Positions 1 through 6,023 are shown, numbered from the stretch's first letter. The stretch is 7,775 nucleotides of DNA from JAHWJX01 sp036386655 (GCA_036386655.1 DASVVG010000027.1:1-7775), one strand, 5' to 3'. Translations and numbers: made by a program. The notes: generated from the letters alone by a model not told the origin.

Positions 1-1554
1 CTGGACACCGTGCTGGCCGCCGACGTCGAACGGGCGGTCCTGCTCGAACGCCTCGAGACCGCGGAGCCCGAGGATATGGGCGACATCTACGCCCGCCTCA
101 TCGATATCGACGCCGACAGCGCCCCCTCGCGGGCCGCCGAGATCCTCGTCGGCCTCGGCTTCACCAACGACGACCTCGCCCGCCCGATGGCGGAGTTCTC
201 CGGCGGCTGGCGGATGCGCGTGGCGCTGGCCGCCGCCCTGTTCGCCGAGCCCGACCTGCTGCTGCTCGACGAACCCACCAACTATCTCGACCTGGAAGGC
301 GCCCTCTGGCTCGAGGCGCGCCTGCGCAAGTACCCGCACACGGCGCTGATCATCAGCCACGACCGCGAGCTGCTGAACAACTCCGTCGGCCACATCCTGC
401 ACATCACCCAGGGCAGGCTCGAGCTCTACACCGGCGGCTACGACGACTTCGAACTGCGCCGCGCCGAGAAGCTGCGCCTCCTCGAGGCGAACCGGGCCAA
501 GGTCGAGGCGGAGCGCGCCCACCTCCAGTCCTTCGTCGACCGCTTCCGGGCGAAAGCCTCGAAGGCCGCCCAGGCGCAGTCGCGCATGAAGCGGCTGGCC
601 AAGCTGCCGCCGGTGAACGTGCCCGCGGACGAGCGCGTGGCGCCCTTCACCCTGCCCTCGCCGCCGCGGCCGCTGGCCCCGCCGCTCATCCGGCTGGAGA
701 AGGCGTCGGTCGGCTACGACGGCAAACCCGTGCTGCGGAACCTCAACCTGCGCATGGATGTGGACGATCGCATCGGCCTGCTCGGCGTGAACGGCGCCGG
801 GAAGTCGACCTTCGCCAAGATGATCGCCGGCGCCCTGCCCATCCAGCAGGGCGAGTTGCACCGCGACCGGAAGATGAAGGTGGGCTGGTTCCACCAGCAC
901 CAGATCGAGGCGCTCGACCCGACCGACACCCCGCTCGAGATCGTGCGGCGCGCGATGCCGGACGCCAGCGAGTCGAGCCGCCGCTCCCGCCTCGCGCAGT
1001 GGGGCCTCGGCTTCGACAAGCAGGAGACCACCGTCGCCAACCTGTCGGGCGGCGAGCGGGCGCGCCTGCTGCTGAACCTGGTGGCGATGGACGCGCCCAA
1101 CGTCCTGATCCTCGACGAGCCGACCAACCATCTGGACATCGACAGCCGCCGCGCCCTGCTGGACGCGCTGAATGACTACCAGGGCGCGGTGATCCTGATC
1201 ACCCACGATCGCTCGCTGATGGAACTGGTCGCCGACCGCCTGTGGCTGGCGGACGAGGGCACCGTGCGGCCGTTCGAAGGCGACATGGACGACTACGCCC
1301 GCCGCGTGCTGGAGCGCGCCAAGGCGGCCAGCCGCGCGGGCACGAACGGCAAGAGCCCCGCCGCGGAGAGCCGCCTGGCGCGGGCGAGCAGCAACATGGC
1401 CGAGCTGGAGGTGGCCGCCCGTCCGGCCGATCCCCACAAGGCCGCCGAGCTGGCGCGCCGCATCGAGCGGGCGCGCCAGACCCTGGCCCAGGCGGAGGCG
1501 GACTGGATGGACGCCGCCGCGGCTTACGACGAGGTCGCCGGCGCCGCCGCCTGA
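1..1554 (+). CDS. ABC-F family ATPase, YheS-like (5' end outside window)
   Basis: Soluble tandem-ATPase protein of the ABC-F family, whose members act on ribosomes in translation rather than in transport. The reading frame is open from base 1, and the first Walker A motif is absent, so the N-terminus lies upstream. Visible in order: signature FSGGW of domain 1 (196-210), Walker B with LDEPTNYLD, switch histidine in ISHDRE, then the charged linker with the YheS-like stretch VDRFRAKASKAAQAQSRMK (about 535-591). Domain 2 has Walker A GVNGAGKST (784-810), signature LSGGE (1042-1056), LDEPTNHLD (1111-1137) and THDRS. A charged, alanine-rich C-terminal extension follows, probably helical. Linker and signature wording match E. 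coli YheS better than EttA or Uup as I remember them. The GTG at 10 is an internal codon, not a credible start. The last 31 bases overlap the convergent S41-like gene. Family assignment is firm; substrate and physiological role are not known from this. Confidence 0.95.
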   Translation: MDTVLAADVERAVLLERLETAEPEDMGDIYARLIDIDADSAPSRAAEILVGLGFTNDDLARPMAEFSGGWRMRVALAAALFAEPDLLLLDEPTNYLDLEGALWLEARLRKYPHTALIISHDRELLNNSVGHILHITQGRLELYTGGYDDFELRRAEKLRLLEANRAKVEAERAHLQSFVDRFRAKASKAAQAQSRMKRLAKLPPVNVPADERVAPFTLPSPPRPLAPPLIRLEKASVGYDGKPVLRNLNLRMDVDDRIGLLGVNGAGKSTFAKMIAGALPIQQGELHRDRKMKVGWFHQHQIEALDPTDTPLEIVRRAMPDASESSRRSRLAQWGLGFDKQETTVANLSGGERARLLLNLVAMDAPNVLILDEPTNHLDIDSRRALLDALNDYQGAVILITHDRSLMELVADRLWLADEGTVRPFEGDMDDYARRVLERAKAASRAGTNGKSPAAESRLARASSNMAELEVAARPADPHKAAELARRIERARQTLAQAEADWMDAAAAYDEVAGAAA

Positions 1555-2873
1555 TCCGGGCACACCAGCGGGCCGCCGAGCGCCGCCTCGACGTAGGGGT
1601 CGCGCCCCTTGCTATACGCCGCCCACGTCCAGTCCGCCTCGCGGTCCGGCGCCAGCGTCGGGATGTTCAGGTCGATGTAGAGCAGTTCCTTCGCGACGGG
1701 CGGCGGCCCCATCGAATAGGTGTGCGCGCGGTCCGTGTAGTGCATCCGCAGCTTCGAATTCGGCAGGTCGACGTTGCCGCCCTCGGCCCAGAACACCAGC
1801 CGCTCCCCAGGATTGGCGCCCACGAAGGTCGCGCGTGACTCCTGCTTGAACCAGGCGGCCGGGTGCATCCCGGCGGAGAAGGTGCTCGGGCCCAGCAGCA
1901 CCGTCGTACCGCCCCGACGGTGCGCCACCGGCGAAAGCGCCAGCGCCTCGATCAGCGTCTTCCCGCGCAGGAGGTCGCCGCCGGTGTTGAACCGCAGGTC
2001 CACGATCAGCTTCCGCGGCGGCTGCGCGGCCATGTCTGCCAGCAGCCTGGGGCCGAACACGCTGAGCGGCTCGCGCGGGTCGTCCTGCGCGCGGTTGAAC
2101 TGCAGGTAGACCGTCCCGCCCGCGCACCGAAGCACTCTGTAGTCGGACGCGGCGCCGGCCAGCGAGGGCGGCAGCGGCACGCCCTCCAGCACATGCTTCC
2201 AGCCCTTCACGGCCGGGTGCGCCGGCGACAGGAACCACCAGCTCTCCTCCGGCGCGTTGCGGCGCTCGAACGCCGCCGGCGACAGCCGCACCTTGCGGGT
2301 CCCCCGCGCGTCGCGGACCGCGAAATCCACCGTGGCGGCCGCGACCACGCCCTGCGCCATCAGGGCGTCGGGGCTGCTAAGGGCGTAGCTCGCCATGTAC
2401 CCCGCCCAGGGATCGTTTCCGGCGAACAGCGGCCGCACCATCGCCTGCGCTCGCTTCACCGGCACACCGCCGATCGCGACCACCTCCGCCCCCAGCATGG
2501 CCTCGCCTTCGCCCTGCGCCGCGACCACGCGCCAGCCGTCGGCGAACTTCCAAAGGCGGATCGGGTAGCGGCGCCAGTAGCCCCGGTTGCGCAGCAGGTA
2601 GGCGCGCGTGTGGGCGTTGTCCGAGAGCGCGGCGATGCGGGCCAGCTCGGCCGTAATCTCCAGTTCCGTGGCGCTCTCGACCCGCGCGGACAGCGCGTCC
2701 AGCCGGCGCTCGGCCTCCGCGCGGGCCACGGGCGAATAGCTGAGGTCCTTCGGCAGCCAGGCTTCCCGGGCGACTTTCAGGTCCTCGCGCCAGCGGGATG
2801 CGTGGTCGTCCTGCGCCGACGCGGGCGCGACGCCCAGCAACACCGCGACCGCGGCCGCCCAGATCGACTTCAT
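1524..2873 (-). CDS. Secreted S41-family peptidase-like protein
   Basis: 449 residues. An N-terminal signal peptide with probable cleavage after ASA (residues 18-20) predicts export to the periplasm. Features recalling the S41 (C-terminal processing/tricorn-like) family are SDNAHT (84-89); a PDZ-like strand GAEVVAIGGVPV (128-139); the core entry VYLQFN (255-260); LIVDLRFNTGGD (289-300), which fits the family's D-L-R-x-N-x-G-G motif; and TFSAGM (331-336), where Ser333 is the likely nucleophile. No obvious catalytic lysine follows at the CtpA-type spacing, so it is either tricorn/IRBP-like or inactive. The ATG at 2873 is backed by GAGGAG eight bases upstream. The TAA stop at 1524-1526 lies inside the convergent ABC-F gene. 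The DUF1232 gene ends 73 bases upstream on the same strand, so co-transcription is possible, but this gene also has its own candidate upstream element. S41-like fold is likely; proteolytic activity is inferred only. Confidence 0.85.
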   Translation of the reverse strand: MKSIWAAAVAVLLGVAPASAQDDHASRWREDLKVAREAWLPKDLSYSPVARAEAERRLDALSARVESATELEITAELARIAALSDNAHTRAYLLRNRGYWRRYPIRLWKFADGWRVVAAQGEGEAMLGAEVVAIGGVPVKRAQAMVRPLFAGNDPWAGYMASYALSSPDALMAQGVVAAATVDFAVRDARGTRKVRLSPAAFERRNAPEESWWFLSPAHPAVKGWKHVLEGVPLPPSLAGAASDYRVLRCAGGTVYLQFNRAQDDPREPLSVFGPRLLADMAAQPPRKLIVDLRFNTGGDLLRGKTLIEALALSPVAHRRGGTTVLLGPSTFSAGMHPAAWFKQESRATFVGANPGERLVFWAEGGNVDLPNSKLRMHYTDRAHTYSMGPPPVAKELLYIDLNIPTLAPDREADWTWAAYSKGRDPYVEAALGGPLVCPDQAAAPATSS

Positions 2874-2901
2874 GCTTCGCGCTCCTCGACTGCAGCGAAG
2901 C
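2874..2901 (-). promoter_or_regulatory. Leader hairpin with SD in loop, abutting the S41-like start
   Basis: On the transcribed strand GCTTCGC (2901-2895) and GCGAAGC (2880-2874) form a perfect 7-bp stem around a 14-base loop. The loop contains the Shine-Dalgarno GAGGAG. The 3' arm ends at the base immediately before the ATG at 2873, so the spacer between SD and start codon is itself the stem arm. The pairing is directly visible; a role in translation control is inference. Confidence 0.5.
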
Positions 2902-2925
2902 TAGACGAAGCCGGGGCACTGGCGA

Positions 2926-2941
2926 CTTAAGCTTAGGTAAC
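2926..2941 (-). promoter_or_regulatory. 16-base TTAC/TTAAG element upstream of S41-like gene
   Basis: The minus strand reads GTTACCTAAGCTTAAG, 53 bases upstream of the S41-like ATG and just after the DUF1232 stop codon. A very similar element lies 54 bases upstream of the lipoprotein gene that starts at 6829. It is AT-rich in a very GC-rich setting and recalls, without matching, the TTAA-N7-TTAA box of the Caulobacter regulator CtrA. It may be a promoter or activator site. Confidence 0.35.
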
Positions 2942-2946
2942 CTCGG

Positions 2947-3348
2947 CTAGTCGCGCCGGAACCGCTCCAGCGTCTCGGACGCCGCCTGCTTGTGCTTCGG
3001 CTTCACGTGGTTGCCCACGAGGTTCAGCAGCGCGAACAGAACCGCCGCGTCGTCGGTGAAGCCGATGCCCGTCAGCACGTCCGGCAGCACGTCCGTCGGC
3101 AGCACGAAGTAGGCGAGCGCCGCCACCATCAGCCCCTTGGCCCGCAGCGGCGTCTCCTCGTCGCGGGCGCTGAACCAGACCGACAGCAGCTGCTTGGCGA
3201 ACGGGATCTTCGCCGCCACCCGCCGCATCTTGGGCCAGAAGCCCTTCTGCACCCGCACCTCGTTCACCCGCACCGTGGCGGGCACCAGCGCGCGCGACGG
3301 GTCCAGCGGCGCCATCGGGTCGAACGTCGGTTTGGCTTCGCTGGCCAT
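2947..3348 (-). CDS. DUF1232 (YkvA-like) small membrane protein
   Basis: 133 residues. The DUF1232 core lies at about residues 68-103 and reads LRAKGLMVAALAYFVLPTD, then VLPDVLTGIGFTDDAAVL. The family hallmark is an aliphatic segment leading into Y-x-x-x-P-x-D-x-x-P-D and G-x-x-D-D, all present here. The core is probably a short membrane-associated hairpin; the basic N-terminal half (KMRRVAAKIPFAK) is likely cytoplasmic. The family is widespread and has no established biochemical role. The ATG at 3348 has no good Shine-Dalgarno, and the next methionine (residue 12) has none either, so the start is the least certain part. The gene is divergent from the dehydrogenase at 3394, and the candidate promoter of that gene overlaps its first codons. 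The S41-like gene follows 73 bases downstream on the same strand. Confidence 0.85.
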   Translation of the reverse strand: MASEAKPTFDPMAPLDPSRALVPATVRVNEVRVQKGFWPKMRRVAAKIPFAKQLLSVWFSARDEETPLRAKGLMVAALAYFVLPTDVLPDVLTGIGFTDDAAVLFALLNLVGNHVKPKHKQAASETLERFRRD

Positions 3349-3360
3349 GCTGGCTAAACC
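3332..3360 (+). promoter_or_regulatory. Housekeeping-type promoter candidate for the dehydrogenase gene
   Basis: TTGGCTT (3332-3338), 14 bases, then GCTAAACC (3353-3360). This resembles the Caulobacter sigma-73 consensus as I recall it (TTGaCgS, 10-14 bases, GCTANAWC), with a near-perfect -10. Transcription would start near 3367, leaving a leader of about 27 bases with the gene's GAGGG ribosome site. The -35 part overlaps the first codons of the divergent DUF1232 gene. Confidence 0.45.
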
Positions 3361-3393
3361 CGCTCGCTCCCGCCGAGGTTCATGAGGGCTCCC

Positions 3394-4176
3394 ATGCGTC
3401 TTTCGTCAGACATCGCCGCCGTGGTCACCGGCGCGGCCTCCGGGCTGGGCGAGGCCACAGCACGCGCCCTGGCGAGTCAAGGCGCGCGGGTCGCGGTGTT
3501 CGACATGAACGCCGAGCGCGGCGGGAGCGTGGCGCGCGAGATCGGCGGCGTCTTCTGCAGCGTGGACGTCACCTCCGACGAGGGGGTCCGCGCCGGTTTC
3601 GAGGAGGCCCGCGCCGCCCACGGGCAGGAGCGCATCCTGGTCAACTGCGCCGGCATCGCCGTGGGCCAGAAGACCGTCGGCCGCGACAAGACCACCGGCG
3701 AAATCCGCTCGCACGACCTCGCCGCGTTCGAGCGCGTGATCCGCATCAACCTGATCGGCAGCTTCCGCTGCGCCTCCCTCTCCGCCGCCGGAATGGCGAC
3801 GCTGGAGCCGCTGGAGGACGGGGAGCGGGGCCTGATCGTCTCCACCGCCTCGGTGGCGGCCCAGGACGGCCAGATCGGCCAGGCCGCCTATTCCGCCTCC
3901 AAGGGCGGCGTCATGGCCATGACGCTCCCGATGGCGCGCGACCTGATGGGCGAAGGCATCCGGGTGAACACCATCCTGCCCGGCATCATGATGACGCCGA
4001 TGATGGCGGGCATGCCGCAGAACGTGCAGGACGCGCTCGCCGCCTCGATCCCGTTCCCCAAGCGCCTCGGCCGGCCGGAGGAGTACGCCTCGCTGGTCTT
4101 GGAGATGGTGCGGAACAGCTACCTGAACGGCGAGAGCATCCGTCTCGACGGCGCGATCCGCATGCCGCCCCGGTAA
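3394..4176 (+). CDS. NAD-dependent SDR, 3-hydroxyacyl-CoA dehydrogenase type-2 (HSD17B10-like)
   Basis: Short-chain dehydrogenase of 260 residues from this start. It has the Rossmann motif TGAASGLG (12-19); Asp37 in VFDMN, which favours NAD over NADP; DV (58-59); NCAG (84-87); Asn119; and the catalytic set Ser153, Tyr166 and Lys170 within TASVAAQDGQIGQAAYSASK (151-170). Long stretches, including ARDLMGEGIRVNTILPG, FPKRLGRPEEYA and LNGESIRLDGAIRM, match the human mitochondrial HSD17B10 type closely as I remember it. The likely reaction is NAD-dependent oxidation of 3-hydroxyacyl-CoA or 2-methyl-3-hydroxybutyryl-CoA in fatty-acid and isoleucine breakdown, in the cytoplasm. I chose ATG 3394 because GAGGG sits five bases upstream; the in-frame ATG at 3382 has GAGG only three bases away and adds four residues. 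No other acyl-CoA gene is nearby. The TAA stop touches the T-tract of the opposing terminator. Confidence 0.93.
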   Translation: MRLSSDIAAVVTGAASGLGEATARALASQGARVAVFDMNAERGGSVAREIGGVFCSVDVTSDEGVRAGFEEARAAHGQERILVNCAGIAVGQKTVGRDKTTGEIRSHDLAAFERVIRINLIGSFRCASLSAAGMATLEPLEDGERGLIVSTASVAAQDGQIGQAAYSASKGGVMAMTLPMARDLMGEGIRVNTILPGIMMTPMMAGMPQNVQDALAASIPFPKRLGRPEEYASLVLEMVRNSYLNGESIRLDGAIRMPPR

Positions 4177-4177
4177 G

Positions 4178-4208
4178 AAAAAGCCCCGCTCCGGTGGGGA
4201 GCGGGGCT
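4178..4208 (-). terminator. Intrinsic terminator of the minus-strand gene run
   Basis: On the minus strand AGCCCCGCTCC, a five-base loop (4197-4193) and GGAGCGGGGCT form a perfect 11-bp GC-rich stem, followed directly by TTTTT (4182-4178) and then CTTA. It lies nine bases past the stop of the lipoprotein gene at 4217. No T-run follows the hairpin on the plus strand, so it should act only on minus-strand transcripts. The T-tract runs up to the TAA stop of the convergent dehydrogenase gene. Confidence 0.9.
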
Positions 4209-4219
4209 GATCCGGATCA
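4208..4219. repeat. 12-bp perfect palindrome at the lipoprotein stop
   Basis: TGATCCGGATCA is a perfect palindrome that includes the TGA stop codon (4219-4217, minus) of the lipoprotein gene and abuts the terminator stem. It may be a chance consequence of the stop-codon context. Confidence 0.5.
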
Positions 4220-4855
4220 GTAGGTCCGGGGATAAGGCTGGGCGTAGGGCTGCTGGTAGCCCGGCTGCACCGGCCGCGGGATGCGCGGCCCGAGGTTCTG
4301 CACGATCTGGCGGGCGTCGAACGCGCGGGCGTCCGCGGGGGCCGGGCCCCGGCCCATCATGATCTCAGCCGAAGCCTCGTAGCGGTCGATCTCCCGCACG
4401 TCGTAGCTGCTGCGGCCGAAGCTCGAGCCCCAGAACGGATCATAGAACGGATCCATGTACCGCCAGCCGTACGCCGGCCGGTAGTAGCGCCAGCGCGGGC
4501 TCCAGTAGGGGTAGCCGCCGAATGCGTAGCGCGAGCTGCTGAAGAACGGGTCCGGGTCGGCCCGATAGGTCACGTCCCGCTCCGTGGCGCGGTTCACGGC
4601 CACGAAGTGGTCGAAGCCCTGTTGCAGGGTCAGCTCGGCGGCGCGCAGCAGCAGGCTGTCCTCGACCTGCTGGCGCGAGGTCAGGCTGTTGCCGGCGAAG
4701 GTGACGCGCCAGCGGTTCTGCTCGAGCGGAACTTCGTAGAAGCCGTTCTGCGGTCCGGCCGCGGTCAGCTGGGCGGGTTGGTAGGGCGTCGCGGTGGCGC
4801 AGGCCGCCAGGCCCGCCGCCAATGCGATCGCCGCTGCGGTCAGCAATCGCTTCAT
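4217..4855 (-). CDS. Tyrosine-rich lipoprotein, CC0125/CC1285-like
   Basis: 212 residues. A lipoprotein signal peptide begins MKRLLTAAAIALAAG and ends in a canonical lipobox LAAC with Cys19 as the lipidation site. Ala at +2 fits sorting to the outer membrane. Residues about 38-100 (GFYEVPLEQNRWRVTFAGNS, then LRAAELTLQQGFDHF) recall the CC0125/CC1285 lipoprotein family of Caulobacter; I am moderately sure of that family name. Residues 104-150 are unusually rich in Tyr, Trp, Phe and Pro, and the C-terminus is Pro/Gln/Tyr-rich and probably disordered. Function is unknown. The frame is open further upstream, but the signal peptide and the AAGGAAG ribosome site seven bases before ATG 4855 fix the start. 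usg lies 116 bases upstream on the same strand. A stress-sigma-like promoter candidate lies in that gap and a strong terminator follows the gene. Confidence 0.88.
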   Translation of the reverse strand: MKRLLTAAAIALAAGLAACATATPYQPAQLTAAGPQNGFYEVPLEQNRWRVTFAGNSLTSRQQVEDSLLLRAAELTLQQGFDHFVAVNRATERDVTYRADPDPFFSSSRYAFGGYPYWSPRWRYYRPAYGWRYMDPFYDPFWGSSFGRSSYDVREIDRYEASAEIMMGRGPAPADARAFDARQIVQNLGPRIPRPVQPGYQQPYAQPYPRTY

Positions 4856-4893
4856 GGGGAAACTTCCTTGCATCTCAATCCCTCTGCACCGGA

Positions 4894-4918
4894 AATGGCC
4901 CCGTAAGGCCCCGGTTCC
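4894..4918 (-). promoter_or_regulatory. EcfG/SigT-like promoter candidate for the lipoprotein gene
   Basis: The minus strand has GGAAC (4918-4914), 16 bases, then CATT (4897-4894). The general-stress ECF sigma factor of alphaproteobacteria recognises GGAAC, 16-18 bases, CGTT, so only one -10 base differs. Predicted transcription starts near 4887, about 32 bases before the ATG at 4855, which is a sensible leader. This would let the lipoprotein be expressed apart from usg. Confidence 0.4.
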
Positions 4919-4971
4919 AAGGGGGAACGAGGGTGCGACACTTAGGCGGGCGGCGCAGCGCGCGCCGGCCG

Positions 4972-5238
4972 TCAGTGCAGGCGGCTGATCACCCCCGCGA
5001 TGCGCACGCGCGGCGCCCGCACCTCGCCCACGGCCGTGACGTTCACGGAGTGGATCACGGCGTCGATCTCGCGCCGCCAGAACTCCAGGAACTGGTGCAC
5101 CCGCGGGTAGTCCGGCGCGAGGTCCAGCGTCTGCCACATGAAGCGCTGCAGCAGGGAGGGGTGGTCGGGCATGTAGTAGATCACTTCGGCGGTGGTCAGC
5201 CGCTTGCCCCTGAGCTGAGCTTCGAACTCGTCGCTCAT
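4972..5238 (-). CDS. usg: Usg family protein
   Basis: 88 residues. The family core occupies about residues 14-67 and reads LTTAEVIYYMPDHPSLLQRF, then MWQTLDLAPDYPRVHQFLEF and WRREIDAVIHSVNV. The wording TTAE-x-I-x-Y-x-MPDHP-x-LLQ-x-F-x-W-Q and DLAPD-x-P is characteristic of the Usg-like family, found mainly in alphaproteobacteria; its molecular role is not established. It has no signal peptide or membrane segment, so it is probably cytoplasmic. The frame stays open far upstream inside the LysE gene, but the family begins here and GAGGAG lies seven bases before ATG 5238. It follows the LysE gene after 122 bases, a gap holding two leader hairpins, and precedes the lipoprotein gene by 116 bases. 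I saw no clear promoter of its own. Confidence 0.93.
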   Translation of the reverse strand: MSDEFEAQLRGKRLTTAEVIYYMPDHPSLLQRFMWQTLDLAPDYPRVHQFLEFWRREIDAVIHSVNVTAVGEVRAPRVRIAGVISRLH

Positions 5239-5257
5239 CCTCGCTCTCCTCGCGAGG
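5239..5257 (-). promoter_or_regulatory. Leader hairpin with SD in loop, abutting the usg start
   Basis: The minus strand reads CCTCGC (5257-5252), loop GAGGAGA, GCGAGG (5244-5239), then ATG. The 6-bp stem is perfect and the loop is the Shine-Dalgarno itself. The 3' arm ends at the base before the start codon, the same layout as at the S41-like and LysE genes. The competing palindrome CCTCGCGAGG (5248-5257) could pair part of the SD instead. Confidence 0.5.
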
Positions 5258-5260
5258 CCC

Positions 5261-5276
5261 TTCGGCACAGGCCGAA
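5261..5276 (-). repeat. Short inverted repeat in the usg leader
   Basis: TTCGGC, a four-base loop, GCCGAA: a perfect 6-bp stem in the usg upstream region, 22 bases before the ATG and four bases from the SD hairpin. There is no T-run on either strand, so it is not an intrinsic terminator. Together with the downstream hairpin it would give the usg leader two tandem stem-loops. Confidence 0.45.
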
Positions 5277-5360
5277 TGAAAGCCTCCAGGCGATTGCGCG
5301 CCCGGGATGGTGAAAAGAACGTGAATACAACGCGTTGGCAGTCTTCAGGTTTCTCTGCTG

Positions 5361-5996
5361 CTAAGCTCCGAGCAGGATGAGCGCCGCCGCGGTCAGCAAC
5401 AGCAGCCCGACCACGGTCGAGAACCCGCGGCGGAAGCGCGGGCTGGTCATCCGCCGCGACAGCGCCGCGCCGCCGACGCCGTAGGCGCTCATCGCGATCA
5501 CATCCATGCCGATCACCGCCGCGGCGAACATCACCATCTGCGGGACCGCCGGCCGGCCGACGTCCAGGAATGGCGGCAGCACCGCGACGAAGAACAGCAG
5601 CGCCTTGGGGTTGGTCAGCTGCACCAGGAAGCCGTCGAAGAAGGCGGAGCGCCCCGGCCGCACCATCACGTGCGAGGGCCCGGCGTCGGCCTGCGCCCGC
5701 AAGGCGCCGCGCAGCGACTGCACCCCGAGCCAAGCCACGTAGACGGCTCCCCCATAGGCCAGCCAGCGGAACACGACCGGATAGGCGGCGATCAGCGCGC
5801 TCAGGCCGAGCGCGGCGCCGGCGAACCAGACGAGCGTGCCCGTGTTCAGGCCGGCCACCCCGACCAGGGCGGCGCGCTTGCCCTTCTGCATTCCCGTCGC
5901 GACGGAGAACAGGTTCGCCGGTCCCGGCGTCCACGCCATGACGAGCATGACGCCGAGGAAGGCGGCGTAGAGTCCGGGGTCGACGGGGAGGGTCAT
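5361..5996 (-). CDS. LysE family translocator (amino-acid exporter)
   Basis: 211 residues with about six hydrophobic segments. This is an inner-membrane exporter of the LysE/RhtB superfamily, whose members expel amino acids such as lysine, homoserine, threonine or leucine using the proton gradient. Family marks are TPGP (residues 23-26) in the first membrane segment, the G-x-x-x-G run after it (VGVAGLNTGTLVW, 45-57), AYVAWLG-like wording at 84-91 (AVYVAWLG), and QLTNPKALLFF (126-136) with the conserved Asn-Pro-Lys. Length is typical. Substrate cannot be told from sequence. ATG 5996 has AGGAG ten bases upstream, within a strong hairpin that abuts the ATG. The alanine/arginine-rich lipoprotein gene ends 44 bases upstream on the same strand, so the two are probably co-transcribed; usg follows after 122 bases. 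Confidence 0.93.
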   Translation of the reverse strand: MTLPVDPGLYAAFLGVMLVMAWTPGPANLFSVATGMQKGKRAALVGVAGLNTGTLVWFAGAALGLSALIAAYPVVFRWLAYGGAVYVAWLGVQSLRGALRAQADAGPSHVMVRPGRSAFFDGFLVQLTNPKALLFFVAVLPPFLDVGRPAVPQMVMFAAAVIGMDVIAMSAYGVGGAALSRRMTSPRFRRGFSTVVGLLLLTAAALILLGA

Positions 5997-6023
5997 GGGG
6001 CGGGGGCTCCTAGCCCGCGCCCC
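5997..6023 (-). promoter_or_regulatory. Strong leader hairpin with SD at loop, abutting the LysE start
   Basis: The minus strand reads GGGGCGCGGGCT (6023-6012), loop AGG (6011-6009), AGCCCCCGCCCC (6008-5997), then ATG. Eleven of twelve positions pair, with one C-C mismatch. The Shine-Dalgarno AGGAG spans the loop and the first two bases of the 3' arm, and the whole SD-to-ATG spacer is in the stem. It should be very stable and could hold back translation or mark a processing/attenuation site between the two genes. There is no T-run, so it is not an intrinsic terminator. Confidence 0.6.

Noticed and set aside
1863..2930. Long open frame on the plus strand opposite the S41-like gene (355 codons)
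   Set aside because: Arg/His/Gln-rich composition typical of antisense shadows in high-GC DNA; the minus-strand protein has a signal peptide and family motifs.
2927..2941. Full CtrA box (TTAA-N7-TTAA) upstream of the S41-like gene
   Set aside because: The second half-site reads TAAC and does not match; I kept it only as an unassigned shared element.
4951..4967. 6-bp inverted repeat CGGCGC/GCGCCG after usg as a terminator
   Set aside because: Short stem, no T-run on the minus strand, and such repeats are common by chance at this GC content.
4856..5137. Upstream extension of the tyrosine-rich lipoprotein frame to an ATG at 5137
   Set aside because: It overlaps usg in another frame, is arginine/alanine-rich with no family resemblance, and would bury the lipoprotein signal peptide inside the protein.
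5239..5934. Upstream extension of the usg frame to an ATG at 5934
   Set aside because: It lies in the wrong frame of the LysE gene, and the Usg family begins at the ATG at 5238, which has its own SD.
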